From assembly GCF_041821065.1 (NCBI RefSeq), contig NZ_JBGUAX010000003.1, positions 310,001 to 374,000 of the forward strand: a stretch of 64,000 bases of DNA, in the 5' to 3' direction. The notes under the pieces are model-generated. The model worked only from the letters and a program-made list of their open reading frames with translations, did not search any database and had not been told where the DNA came from. The translations under genes and the position numbers were made by a program. Positions 1 through 8,215 of this stretch are shown piece by piece. This DNA is from Egicoccus sp. AB-alg2 (GTDB taxonomy: Bacteria > Actinomycetota > Nitriliruptoria > Nitriliruptorales > Nitriliruptoraceae). Numbering within the stretch: the stretch's first letter is position 1; each line of letters opens with the position of its first letter.

Positions 1-14
1 GCGAAAGGGCCCGT

Positions 15-956
15 GTGAGCGACGACCGGCTCGTCGAGGACTGGGGCGAGCGCAGCGGCCGCTGGGCCGGGGTGCGCAGCGAGATCGTGGACCTGGCCGG
101 CACCGCCGTCCACGTGCTGCGCGCCGACGGCCCCGACGACGGCATCCCGCAACTGCTCGTCCACGGCCTCGGCGGCTCGGCCACCAACTGGATCGAGGTG
201 GTCGCCGGGCTCGCCAAGCACGGACCGGTGGTGGCGCCCGACCTGCCCGGCTTCGGCAGGACCGAGCCACCGCACCCGCGCGCGAGCCGCGTCCCGGCCA
301 ACGTCGCGTTCCTGCACGCGCTGCTCCGCCGGCTCGGCTGGCGGCGCGCCGTCGTCCACGGCAACTCGATGGGGGGCATGCTGGCCGTGCTGCTGGCGGA
401 CCGGGCTCCCGAACGCGTCGAGCGGCTGGTCCTGGCCTCCCCGGCGCTGCCGACCGCCCGCAGCCGCATGCACGAGATCCATCCGCTCACGTTCCTGCGT
501 TTCGTGCCCTTCGCCGTGCCTGGTGCCGGCCATCTCGCGGTCCGGGCGATGCGTGCCCGGGTCAGCCCCGAGCGTGAGTGGGAGCAGACCGCCCGGCTCC
601 TGCACGGTGATCCCGAGCGGCTGTCGCCGGAACTGCAGGCGATCGGGCTGGAGAACCTCGTCGCCGGACGTGACGCGGGCTGGCGCCTGCCGGGCCTGGT
701 CGGCGCCGCGGAATCGCTGGTGTCCGCACTGGTCCGCGCCCGCGAGCTGGTCCAGGCGGTCGACGACATCCAGGCGCCGACCCTGGTCGTGTGGGGGGAC
801 GCGGACCGACTGGTGGGGCGCGCCGTGATCGATCACCTCGCCGAGCGTCGACCCGACTGGGAACTGACGTCGCTACCGGCCGTCGGGCACGTGCCGATGG
901 CGGAGGCGCCCGACGACTACCTGGCGGCCGTGGCCGCCTTCCTCGCCGAGGACTGA
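15..956 (+). CDS. alpha/beta-fold hydrolase
   Basis: Predicted 313-residue cytosolic serine hydrolase. The catalytic triad is visible: the nucleophile elbow GNSMGG near residue 117, an Asp in WGDADRLV and a His in VGHVPMAE near the C terminus, with the oxyanion motif HGLGG near residue 50. The GTG start at 15 follows a GAAAGG ribosome site at 3-8. There is no signal peptide or membrane segment. Substrate cannot be told; the fold covers esterases, C-C bond hydrolases and haloperoxidase-like enzymes. It converges on the next hydrolase, with only 5 bp between the stop codons. Confidence 0.85.
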   Translation: MSDDRLVEDWGERSGRWAGVRSEIVDLAGTAVHVLRADGPDDGIPQLLVHGLGGSATNWIEVVAGLAKHGPVVAPDLPGFGRTEPPHPRASRVPANVAFLHALLRRLGWRRAVVHGNSMGGMLAVLLADRAPERVERLVLASPALPTARSRMHEIHPLTFLRFVPFAVPGAGHLAVRAMRARVSPEREWEQTARLLHGDPERLSPELQAIGLENLVAGRDAGWRLPGLVGAAESLVSALVRARELVQAVDDIQAPTLVVWGDADRLVGRAVIDHLAERRPDWELTSLPAVGHVPMAEAPDDYLAAVAAFLAED

Positions 957-961
957 CCGGA

Positions 962-2266
962 TCACGCCGGGCGGGCGTGCTCGGGTGCGCCGAAGCCGGC
1001 GATCCAGTCCCGCACGGCCGTGATCGCGCGCTCGGGCACCTCGAACTGGGGCACGTGCCCGACGTCCTCCCACACGTCGACCGTGGCCGCGGGCAGCCGG
1101 TCGGCCACGCGCGCGGCGTAGCGCTGGCGGACGAGGCGGTCCTTGCTGCCGAACACCCAGTAGCTGGGCGTGCGCAGCGTGGCCAGCCGGGTCCAGTAGC
1201 TGCGCCGCCCGCCGGCCTTCTCCGCACCGAGGTGTCGGGCGCAGGCCAGCAGGGCGAGCCGGTAGCCGGGGTCGCCGAGGTAGCGCATCGTGTCGTCGGC
1301 GGCCGCCCGGAAGTTGGCCGCAGGGATGCGGGCCGGGTCGCAGAACAGCTCGCGGATACCAGCCTCGACCCACTGGCGCGGCACGGGCACGGGAGCTGCG
1401 CCGACCCAGTGGGGCCGTGTGAAGCGAAGCAACGGGCCGAACCGCTGGTACTCGTCGAACGCGACGGCGGCGCCCAGGCCGACCACGCTGCGCACCGCTT
1501 CCGGGTGGCGCAGGGCCAGTTCGATCGCGATGCGCCCACCCATGGAGTTGCCGACGACGTGGACGTCGCGGATGCGGTTGCGCACCAGGTAGCCGTGCAC
1601 CACGTCGGCCATCCAGGCCATCGTGTAGCGCCGGCCGGTCGGCAGCGGCTTGGCGGACTTGCCGAAGCCCGGCAGGTCGAGCGCGTGCACCTCGTGGTCG
1701 TGGGCCAGGCCGTCGAGCAGGGGCAGGAACGACACCTTGTTGGCACCCAGCCCGTGCAGCAGCAGCACCGGGTCGCCGTGGCCGGCGACCAGCGACTCCA
1801 GTCGCACGCCCTTGACCGAGGTCTCCACCGTCCGCAGCAACCGGGTCGCCTCGGGGCCGGGCGCGAACATGGTCTCGAAGCGGGCGGCGAGGTTGAGGTC
1901 CCCCGCGATCTCCAGCCGCCCGCCCAGGAAGGCCGCGACGCCGTCCTGGCGACCGGCGACGAGGTCCAGCCAGGTGGCGGCGTCCGTCCGCAGGCGCGCA
2001 ACCGGGGTGGCGGCCGCGCCGGGGGAGACGAGGATCCGGCCGGAGCGGACGTGGAACGTGGTCGCCGCGGCCGGGTGGTCGACGAGTTCGATGACCCACT
2101 TGGCGTCGAGGTTGCGAGCCTCCTCGGGCTGGAAGCGCTCCGCGAGGTGCAGGAAGGCGCCGCGGACGTCGTCGGTCGCCGGCGCCCGCAGACCCAGGGG
2201 AGATGCACCCGCGACGGGGTTGCTGGTGCCGCCGTCCGGGGCCGGGGGCCGCGGTGCGACCGTCAT
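962..2266 (-). CDS. SCP2 sterol-carrier domain / alpha-beta hydrolase fusion
   Basis: Protein of 434 residues with two parts. Roughly residues 25-135 look like an SCP2 sterol-transfer domain: a predicted beta sheet followed by the typical GGRLEIAGDLNLAARF ending. The rest is an alpha/beta hydrolase with HGLGA, nucleophile GNSMGG, acid FGSKD and histidine VGHVPQFE. SCP2 domains bind lipids or acyl-CoA, so a hydrophobic ester or thioester substrate is a reasonable inference. The ATG at 2266 is preferred over the longer frame from 2302 because GGGGAGG lies just upstream of it. Whether the two domains cooperate is unknown. Confidence 0.82.
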   Translation of the reverse strand: MTVAPRPPAPDGGTSNPVAGASPLGLRAPATDDVRGAFLHLAERFQPEEARNLDAKWVIELVDHPAAATTFHVRSGRILVSPGAAATPVARLRTDAATWLDLVAGRQDGVAAFLGGRLEIAGDLNLAARFETMFAPGPEATRLLRTVETSVKGVRLESLVAGHGDPVLLLHGLGANKVSFLPLLDGLAHDHEVHALDLPGFGKSAKPLPTGRRYTMAWMADVVHGYLVRNRIRDVHVVGNSMGGRIAIELALRHPEAVRSVVGLGAAVAFDEYQRFGPLLRFTRPHWVGAAPVPVPRQWVEAGIRELFCDPARIPAANFRAAADDTMRYLGDPGYRLALLACARHLGAEKAGGRRSYWTRLATLRTPSYWVFGSKDRLVRQRYAARVADRLPAATVDVWEDVGHVPQFEVPERAITAVRDWIAGFGAPEHARPA

Positions 2267-2460
2267 GTCCCTCCCCTTTCTCGAAAGGAGCGTACGCGTC
2301 AATCACCCCTGAACGTCGGGTTTCGCGACGCTTTCAGAGCGATCCGTCAGCCACGTCACCAGCCCCCGACCGGTTGCGACGCCGACCTCATGGACGTCTG
2401 GCCAGGCGATTTGCCACGAAGGTCGGCCGGGTCTGGCAGGTCGGACGTCCGTCTGACCGA

Positions 2461-3543
2461 TCAGTCACCGACCACACGGCGGTAGCGCAGCCCGCGCGCG
2501 CCCGGCACGCGACGAACCACGCCGGCGTCCAGGAGCACCTCGAGGTGGGCCGCGGCGGCCGGCAGATCCGCCAGCCCGAGCCGGTCGCGGAGGTCGGCGA
2601 TCGTGAACTCCGGCTCCAGACCGGTCGCCGTGGCCGCCGGCCCAGGCGCGTCGTCCAGCACCCCGAGGACGCGCGCCGAGCCGCGGAGCCCCTCGACGAC
2701 GGCCTCCGCCCACCGCTCGAGCCAGATGGTGGCGTCGCGCCGCCGCAGCGTGCGGGCCACTTCCTCGTGGTAGCCGAGCGCGTCGTCCGCCAGGGCCAGT
2801 TCGGGGACGGCCAGGCCAGCCGGATCCAGCCCGTGGCGCCGCAGCCACAGGCGTGAGGCGGCTCGGGCGAGGCGACCGTTGGCGGCCTCGAACGGGTGCA
2901 GTCGCAGGACCTCGAGGTGCAGGACGCCGGCGGCCACCAGGGGCGGCAGGTCCTGCGCCGGGCCGCGCAGCCAGGCGTCGAGTGCGTCCGCGGCGGTGGG
3001 CAGCAGCGCGGGTTCGACGGTGTAGTAGATGACGCGGCCGACGCTGGCGTCGTGGACCGCCTGGTCGCTGGTGCGCAGGTGGGCGGCGCGATCCGGCGCG
3101 AGCAGCCCGCGTGTCAGACGGCGGTGGAGCTCGCCCAGCGTGGCCAGCGGCGCGCGGGCGAGGTCGTCGAGCAGGTCGTCCGCAGCGGCGGCCGCGCGCA
3201 CCCCGCGGGCCTCGCGCGCCAGCAGCGTCGCGTCCGGCACCTCGTCGAACGCCCGCAGCGCGTCGAACCAGGACCCGCCCCGGCCGTCGCCGGCCGGCGC
3301 AGTGCCGAGTTCGTCGTCCGCGTCGTCGATCGGTGCGTCGGCGGCGGGCAGCGCTTCCAGCGGTGAGCCGTCCAGCCGCAACGACGCGACCAGTGCCGCC
3401 TCGCGGCGGGCGTCGGCCGCCGCGGCGGCGTCGCCCGTGTCGGCGGCCGAGCGCAGTCGGTCCGCCAACTCCTCGGCGCGGGTGAGCAGCGCGCCGAGAT
3501 GGGCGCTCACCTGGTGCCGGTCGACGACGCCGGTCAGCGCCAC
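2461..3543 (-). CDS. Fic-family protein with variant active-site motif
   Basis: Protein of 360 residues with a Fic core and a C-terminal winged-helix-like segment (about 305-357). Fic enzymes transfer AMP or other nucleotide moieties to target proteins. The core motif at 216-224 reads HPFEAANGR; the usual form is HPFx(D/E)GNGR, so the metal-binding acid is Ala and the next Gly is Ala. An upstream SLRLDG at 54-59 resembles the class II inhibitory helix motif (S/T)xxxE(G/N). The GTG start at 3543 overlaps the end of the HAD gene by 10 bp, implying translational coupling. A longer ATG reading from 3810 runs antiparallel through the HAD gene and is rejected. Activity is uncertain. Confidence 0.82.
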   Translation of the reverse strand: MALTGVVDRHQVSAHLGALLTRAEELADRLRSAADTGDAAAAADARREAALVASLRLDGSPLEALPAADAPIDDADDELGTAPAGDGRGGSWFDALRAFDEVPDATLLAREARGVRAAAAADDLLDDLARAPLATLGELHRRLTRGLLAPDRAAHLRTSDQAVHDASVGRVIYYTVEPALLPTAADALDAWLRGPAQDLPPLVAAGVLHLEVLRLHPFEAANGRLARAASRLWLRRHGLDPAGLAVPELALADDALGYHEEVARTLRRRDATIWLERWAEAVVEGLRGSARVLGVLDDAPGPAATATGLEPEFTIADLRDRLGLADLPAAAAHLEVLLDAGVVRRVPGARGLRYRRVVGD

Positions 3544-4340
3544 GGCCGCAGTCGCCGTCCGGCGGCGGCCTCGGTGGCGATGCGTCCGTGCCGGCGGCCG
3601 AGCAGGTAGGTGCCGGCCGCCAGTGCCGCCGACCCGGCGCTGGCGGTGGTGACCTTGACGACCTGCTTCGTGCGGCGCGAGAAGATCACGATCGGCCAAC
3701 CGCGCTGGTGGGCGACCGACTCCAACGGCCGGTCGGGGTTCACGGCGACCGGGTGACCGACCATCTCCATCATCGGCAGGTCCGAGGCGGAGTCGCTGTA
3801 GCTGTAACACAGCCGCAGGTCGTAGCCCTTCTCCGCGGCCAGCTTCTCGATCGCCTCGGCCTTGCCCTCGCCGTACAGGAACGGTCCGTCGAGCCGGCCG
3901 GTGTAGCGGCCGTCGGCGACCTCGGACACGGTGCCGAGACCGCCCTCCATGCCCAGCGCGCGTGCCAGCGGATCGACGAGCTCGACCGGGGAGGCGGACA
4001 GGATGTAGCAGTCGCGTCCGGCCTCGTGGTGCATGTCGATCAGGCCGCGCGACTCCGGCCGGACCTGCTCGAGGATGCGCGGGATGATCTGCTCGTTGAG
4101 CGCCACGAGTTCGGCCTGCTCCGAGCCCGTGACCGCATGGAGGATGCGGTCACGGACCGCCTCGGAGCGCTCGTCGGTGGCGCCGAACAGCTTGTAGGTG
4201 GCGGCGTTGAGCGCGTCGCTCACCAGTTCGCCGGTGGGGATCAGCTTGTTGCGCCACGCGGCGATGCCGAAGTGGAAGGCCGACGAGCCCCCGATGAGGG
4301 TCCGGTCGAGGTCGAAGAAGGCGGCAGCGGCTTCGGCCAC
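3534..4340 (-). CDS. HAD-IB family hydrolase (SerB-like phosphatase)
   Basis: Protein of 268 residues of HAD subfamily IB, related to phosphoserine phosphatases. Motif I is FFDLDRTL with nucleophile Asp10 and general acid Asp12. Motif II Ser lies in ILSASP, a Lys in GEGKAEAIEKL fits motif III, and motif IV is YSDSASDLPMM. A hydrophobic Ala-rich stretch near the C terminus followed by basic residues may be a membrane anchor. The GTG at 4340 is chosen because AGGAG lies 5 nt upstream; upstream in-frame codons carry no conserved sequence. It is cotranscribed with the Fic gene. Physiological substrate unknown. Confidence 0.87.
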   Translation of the reverse strand: MAEAAAAFFDLDRTLIGGSSAFHFGIAAWRNKLIPTGELVSDALNAATYKLFGATDERSEAVRDRILHAVTGSEQAELVALNEQIIPRILEQVRPESRGLIDMHHEAGRDCYILSASPVELVDPLARALGMEGGLGTVSEVADGRYTGRLDGPFLYGEGKAEAIEKLAAEKGYDLRLCYSYSDSASDLPMMEMVGHPVAVNPDRPLESVAHQRGWPIVIFSRRTKQVVKVTTASAGSAALAAGTYLLGRRHGRIATEAAAGRRLRPWR

Positions 4341-4533
4341 GATCGCTCCTGGTCCTGGCGGCGGCTGGCTCGGGCCCCGAGGGTAGTCCGCCGTGACGGT
4401 GGCCCGCCCAAACGGGAAGCCCCCAGCCCGGTGCCGTCGCGGCGCTCCCTTCCCCGTGGAGCGTCGTTCCGGTCCGGTGCTGGGGACCTCGTGGCGGGAC
4501 CGTACGGGGCCGGGCGGGCAACTGTCGAGCGTC

Positions 4534-4696
4534 TCGTCCACAGGGGCTGGGGACGAGTGGGGGCCGCGGTGTGGATGGGGTGTGGATGGCCGCGAGGTGG
4601 ACGGCGCCGCGTCGGCGAGGATCGCCGCGTCACCGCAGGTCGGGGCGGGCACGCCGCCGTCGGACCGTCCACACGGCATCCACACGCTGTGGACGG
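4534..4696. promoter_or_regulatory. Cluster of six TCCACA (DnaA-box-like) motifs
   Basis: The 468-bp gap between the divergent HAD and YgjP-type genes contains no credible ORF. It holds six 9-mers ending in TCCACA: on the plus strand at 4534-4542 (TCGTCCACA), 4665-4673 and 4676-4684; on the minus strand at 4570-4578, 4581-4589 and 4688-4696. The first differs from the actinobacterial DnaA box TTGTCCACA at one base, the others at two. Two same-strand pairs are spaced 11 bp start to start, about one helical turn. Binding by DnaA or another regulator is inference. Confidence 0.4.
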
Positions 4697-4808
4697 CGGG
4701 CCCGACGAGGGCCCGCTCGTGCCCGTGCGAGGCTCGCACGGGACACCGGGGCCGCGCCCCACCCGGCCGCGGCGTCTGCTACCTGCCCGCCCACCGAGGA
4801 GCCCGCCC

Positions 4809-5459
4809 ATGTCCGTCGAGCACCGCCCGGCCGCCGCCGGCCGGCCCGAGCTGCGCATCCACCGCAGCCCACGGCGGCGCCGGTCCGCATCGGCCGCGCC
4901 CGAGGGCGCCGGCATCGTCATCCGCCTGCCGGCGGGCCTGGAGCGTGTCGAGGAGGAGCGGCTGATCGACGACCTGGTCGCCAAGGTCACCCGGCGCCGC
5001 TCCCGGGAACGCAACGGCGGCGACGCGGCCCTGGAGGCCCGCGCCCGGCTCCTGGCCGACCGCTACCTCGACGGGGTCCGGTTCACGTCCGTGCGCTGGT
5101 CGCCGCGCATGGCCCGCCGGCACGGCTCGTGCACGCCGGCGACGGGCGAGATCCGCATCAGCGACCGGTTGGCGTCCGCGCCGGCATGGGTGCTCGACGC
5201 GGTGCTGGTCCACGAGCTGGCGCACCTGCTCGAGCGTGACCACGGGCCGGCGTTCCATGCCCTGGTGGCCCGCTACCCGCAGGCCGAACGGGCCCGCGGC
5301 TGGCTGGAGGGCTTCTCGGCCGGTCAGCTCGCCGCGGGCACCCCGCCCGATCAGGTGCCGGCCGCGCCGCTGCCGTCGCCGCCCTCGTCCTCGCCGTCCG
5401 CGTCCTCGCCGTCAGCACCCGCGCCGTCCGCGCCGTCCGCGTCGCCCGCGGACTGCTGA
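4809..5459 (+). CDS. YgjP/DUF45-family metallopeptidase
   Basis: Protein of 216 residues. The zinc motif HELAH at 135-139 is followed by RDHGPAFH (His145, His150), typical of YgjP/DUF45 SprT-like proteins that NCBI often labels M48. The N-terminal 60 residues are basic. After residue 180 the chain becomes a Pro/Ser/Ala low-complexity tail. The ATG at 4809 has GAGGAG just upstream. The last 109 bp overlap the tail of the convergent DUF2342 gene, so one stretch encodes both low-complexity tails. The family is thought to be cytosolic; its targets are not established. Confidence 0.86.
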   Translation: MSVEHRPAAAGRPELRIHRSPRRRRSASAAPEGAGIVIRLPAGLERVEEERLIDDLVAKVTRRRSRERNGGDAALEARARLLADRYLDGVRFTSVRWSPRMARRHGSCTPATGEIRISDRLASAPAWVLDAVLVHELAHLLERDHGPAFHALVARYPQAERARGWLEGFSAGQLAAGTPPDQVPAAPLPSPPSSSPSASSPSAPAPSAPSASPADC

Positions 5460-6874
5460 CGCAGGCGCTCGTCGGCGCTGCCCTCGACCGGGGCTTCGCC
5501 GAACTCGCCGCCGAGCAGCTCGCTGAGGTCGTCGGGGACGTCGTGGTCACCGGCGGTGCGTGCCAGCCAGGCGGACGGGTCGGCCAGCTCGGCGGCGTCG
5601 GGCAGGTTCTCCGGGTGCGCGAGCGCGCGGTGCAGGCCCGCGGGCCCGAGCGCGCCCTCGACCGCGACCACGAACGCCTCGCCGACGCCCTCGTCCTCGG
5701 GCTTGAGGTCCAGCCCGAGCAGCGCCGCGAGCAGCTCCTCGCCGTCGCCGCGCGTTGCCCGTCGGCGTCGCAGCACCTCCTCGACCCGCCCACGGGCGGG
5801 CAGCCGGTCGCCCGCGGCGCGGTCGGCCTCGTGGCGCGCCCAGGCGCCGACCAGGCACACGACCGCCTGCAGCCGCTCGAGCACGCGACGCTGGTCCGGC
5901 GTGGGTTCCATCCGCAGGCCCGCTGCACGCTCCATCGCCTCGCGCAGCGAGTCCGGGTCGTCGGGGTCGACGCCGGTCATCAGCTCCTCCGACAGCTCAC
6001 GCATCCGTTCGGCGTCGATGGAGGTACCGGCGGCGAAGCGGGCGACCAGCGACTGCACGTGCGCCTCCAGCCACGGCACGGCGTGGAACAGGCGCCGGTG
6101 TGCGGCCTCGGTCAGCGCGAGGACGACCGCGACCTCCATCGGGTCGAGGTCCCAGCCGTCGAACTCGGCCTGGACGTTGACCGCCAGCGAGTAGGCCTCG
6201 GCCCGCGGCGCCGTCGGGATGCCGAGGTCGTACTGGCCCAGCAGCTGACGGGAGAGTTGCCCGACCACCTGCCCGGCCTGCAGGCCCATCAGTGCCGCAC
6301 CCGCGGGCCGCAGCATCGCGCCGAGGTCCATGCCGCCGAGGTTGGCGAGCAGGTCGCCCAGGCCGGGCGGCAGACCCTCCAGGCCCGGCAGGCCCGCGGG
6401 CCCCTGCTCGCCGAGCTCGCCGAGCTGCTCCTGTGCCAGCGACACCATCGCGTCGGTGGAGGCACGCGCCACCGGTTCCACCAGCGGCCGCAGGGCCGCC
6501 AGCGCGGCGTTCACCCAGGTCTGGCGCGAGGCGACCACCAGCCGGCCGGCGTCGGGTGACGCCGGCAGCGGGCTGTCGTCCAGCCAGTGCTCGGCCAGCT
6601 CCATCGCCTGGCGCGCCCGTGTCTCCTCCTCGGGGGTGGGGCCGCGGTCGCCGTCCGCCGCCACCTGGAGGGCGACGCGGCTGGCGAGGTTCCAGTCGAC
6701 CGGGCCGGACTGGCCCAGCCCGCCGGCGAACAGCTGCGAGAGCTGGGCGCTCATGGCGGCCAGGCCCTCGCTGCCGCCGAGTTGCTGGAACATCGCCTGC
6801 AGTTCCGGCGGTAGCGCGCCGCCGAACGGGTCGTCGGGCTCGTCGTCGCCGGGAAGGCGGGGGTCGTCGCTCAC
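5351..6874 (-). CDS. DUF2342-type zinc-dependent metalloprotease
   Basis: Protein of 507 residues matching the actinobacterial DUF2342 family (Rv3195-like, sometimes labelled F420-biosynthesis associated). The N terminus is acidic with a Gly/Leu-rich linker (about 145-190). The conserved helix WDLDPMEVAVVLALTEAAH places Glu256 and His259 in an ExxH motif followed by RRLF and PWLEAH, as in the family. From about residue 473 the chain is an Asp/Gly/Ala repeat tail encoded antisense to the YgjP tail. No signal peptide is seen. Biochemical role is poorly defined; the family name rests on structural similarity to zincins. Confidence 0.87.
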   Translation of the reverse strand: MSDDPRLPGDDEPDDPFGGALPPELQAMFQQLGGSEGLAAMSAQLSQLFAGGLGQSGPVDWNLASRVALQVAADGDRGPTPEEETRARQAMELAEHWLDDSPLPASPDAGRLVVASRQTWVNAALAALRPLVEPVARASTDAMVSLAQEQLGELGEQGPAGLPGLEGLPPGLGDLLANLGGMDLGAMLRPAGAALMGLQAGQVVGQLSRQLLGQYDLGIPTAPRAEAYSLAVNVQAEFDGWDLDPMEVAVVLALTEAAHRRLFHAVPWLEAHVQSLVARFAAGTSIDAERMRELSEELMTGVDPDDPDSLREAMERAAGLRMEPTPDQRRVLERLQAVVCLVGAWARHEADRAAGDRLPARGRVEEVLRRRRATRGDGEELLAALLGLDLKPEDEGVGEAFVVAVEGALGPAGLHRALAHPENLPDAAELADPSAWLARTAGDHDVPDDLSELLGGEFGEAPVEGSADERLRQQSAGDADGADGAGADGEDADGEDEGGDGSGAAGT

Positions 6875-7037
6875 GGGAGGCCTCGTCGGCTCGTGGTGCG
6901 GGTGGTGCGGGTGGTCGAGGGCCGCGGTGTCGGCCGGGTGTTGCCGGCCGGCCGTGTCGCGGCCGGGGTGTCCGTGCGCCGGTCGTCGGGGCGGACCCCC
7001 TCGCTACGGTACGCGGCGAGCGGTCGAGGAGGGGACG

Positions 7038-8105
7038 GTGACCACCGTCGCGATCACGGGGGTGGGTGGGTTCATCGGCAGACGGCTGGTCGCCGCCCTG
7101 GACGACCAGCCGGAGGTGCAGCGCATCCACGGCCTCGACCTGGTGGCGCCCAAGGGGCTGACGTCCGACAAGCTGGTGTTCCGCCGCGCCGACGTACGCG
7201 ACCGCGACCTGGTCCAGGTGCTGGAGACGGTCGACACCCTGGTCCACCTCGCCTTCCGGCTCGATCCGATGCACGACGAGCCGACCATGCGCGAGATCAA
7301 CGTCGAGGGCACCAAGCGGGTCTTCGAGGCGGCGGCCGCAGCCGGCGTCCGACGCGTCGTGTACCTGTCGTCGGTCGCGGCCTACGGCGCCCATCCGGAC
7401 AACGAGGTGCCGCTCACCGAGGACCACCCGGTGCGCGGCACCCCCGACTTCAACTACTCGCAGCACAAGGCCGAGGTCGAGCAGTGGCTGTGGCCGTGGG
7501 CGCAGGCGCACCCGGAGGTCGCCGTCACGGTGCTGCGGCCCGCGATCGTGCTCGGTCCCGGCGCGCAGAACTTCGTGACGCGGGTCTTCGAGCAGCCGCG
7601 CATCACGCTCGTCAGGGGCCACAAGCCGCCGCTGCAGTTCGTGCACGTCGACGACGTCGTGTCGGCGCTCGTGCACGTCCTCGAGCACGACCTCACCGGC
7701 GCGTACAACGTCACGGCCGAGGGGTGGCTGTCGATGGACGAGGTCACGGCCATCGTCGGGCGGCGCACCGTGGCGGTGCCCGAGGAGGTGGCCTTCTCCG
7801 TGACGGAACGGCTGTGGCGGCTCGGCATCGGCGAGCAGCCCCCGGGCCTGGTGTGGCACTTCATGCATCCATGGGTCGCGTCGCCGGCGAAGCTCATCGA
7901 GACCGGCTGGCAGCCCAAGCACAGCAACCGCGACGCCCTGGACGAGACGGTGCGCGAGCACGGCCGGTTCGTGTCGCTCGTCGGACTGCGCGCCGAGCGG
8001 CGGACGGTGCGCTCGGCGTCACTGGCGGCAGCCGGGATGGTCGGCGTCCTGGCCAGCCGTGAGGTCCGTCGCCGCCAACTGCAGCGCCGCCGCCTGGAGC
8101 GCTGA
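7038..8105 (+). CDS. NAD-dependent epimerase/dehydratase (extended SDR)
   Basis: Protein of 355 residues with an N-terminal Rossmann motif TGVGGFIG and the catalytic pair in NYSQHK (YxxxK), with the active-site Ser in YLSSVAAYG. This is the extended short-chain dehydrogenase fold acting on nucleotide sugars, sterols or related substrates. The C terminus (from about 310) is basic with a short hydrophobic stretch and may touch the membrane. The GTG at 7038 has GAGGAGGGG upstream; the longer frame from 6330 reads antisense to the DUF2342 gene and is discarded. The gene is divergent from DUF2342 across about 160 bp. Substrate unknown. Confidence 0.85.
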   Translation: MTTVAITGVGGFIGRRLVAALDDQPEVQRIHGLDLVAPKGLTSDKLVFRRADVRDRDLVQVLETVDTLVHLAFRLDPMHDEPTMREINVEGTKRVFEAAAAAGVRRVVYLSSVAAYGAHPDNEVPLTEDHPVRGTPDFNYSQHKAEVEQWLWPWAQAHPEVAVTVLRPAIVLGPGAQNFVTRVFEQPRITLVRGHKPPLQFVHVDDVVSALVHVLEHDLTGAYNVTAEGWLSMDEVTAIVGRRTVAVPEEVAFSVTERLWRLGIGEQPPGLVWHFMHPWVASPAKLIETGWQPKHSNRDALDETVREHGRFVSLVGLRAERRTVRSASLAAAGMVGVLASREVRRRQLQRRRLER

Positions 8106-8215
8106 GCGCGCGGGCCCCGGTCGAGCCGGTGCCGCGGCCGGGTCGCGGTGTTGCCAGGACGCGCCTGGCTCGTTGCCCTCGTCGTACGCGTCGATGACGG
8201 CGGGAGGGCAGCAAG

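Noticed and set aside
791-2485. Long Arg/Gly/Ala-rich plus-strand frame
   Set aside because: Antisense shadow of the SCP2-hydrolase gene, with no domain and shifted codon bias.
2461-4340. Toxin-antitoxin pair made of Fic and HAD genes
   Set aside because: The HAD-IB protein is a full phosphatase, not a FicT/antitoxin-type small protein, and the Fic protein carries its own inhibitory-like helix.
4534-4696. Replication origin
   Set aside because: DnaA-like motifs alone; no AT-rich unwinding region and no dnaA, dnaN or parAB neighbours.
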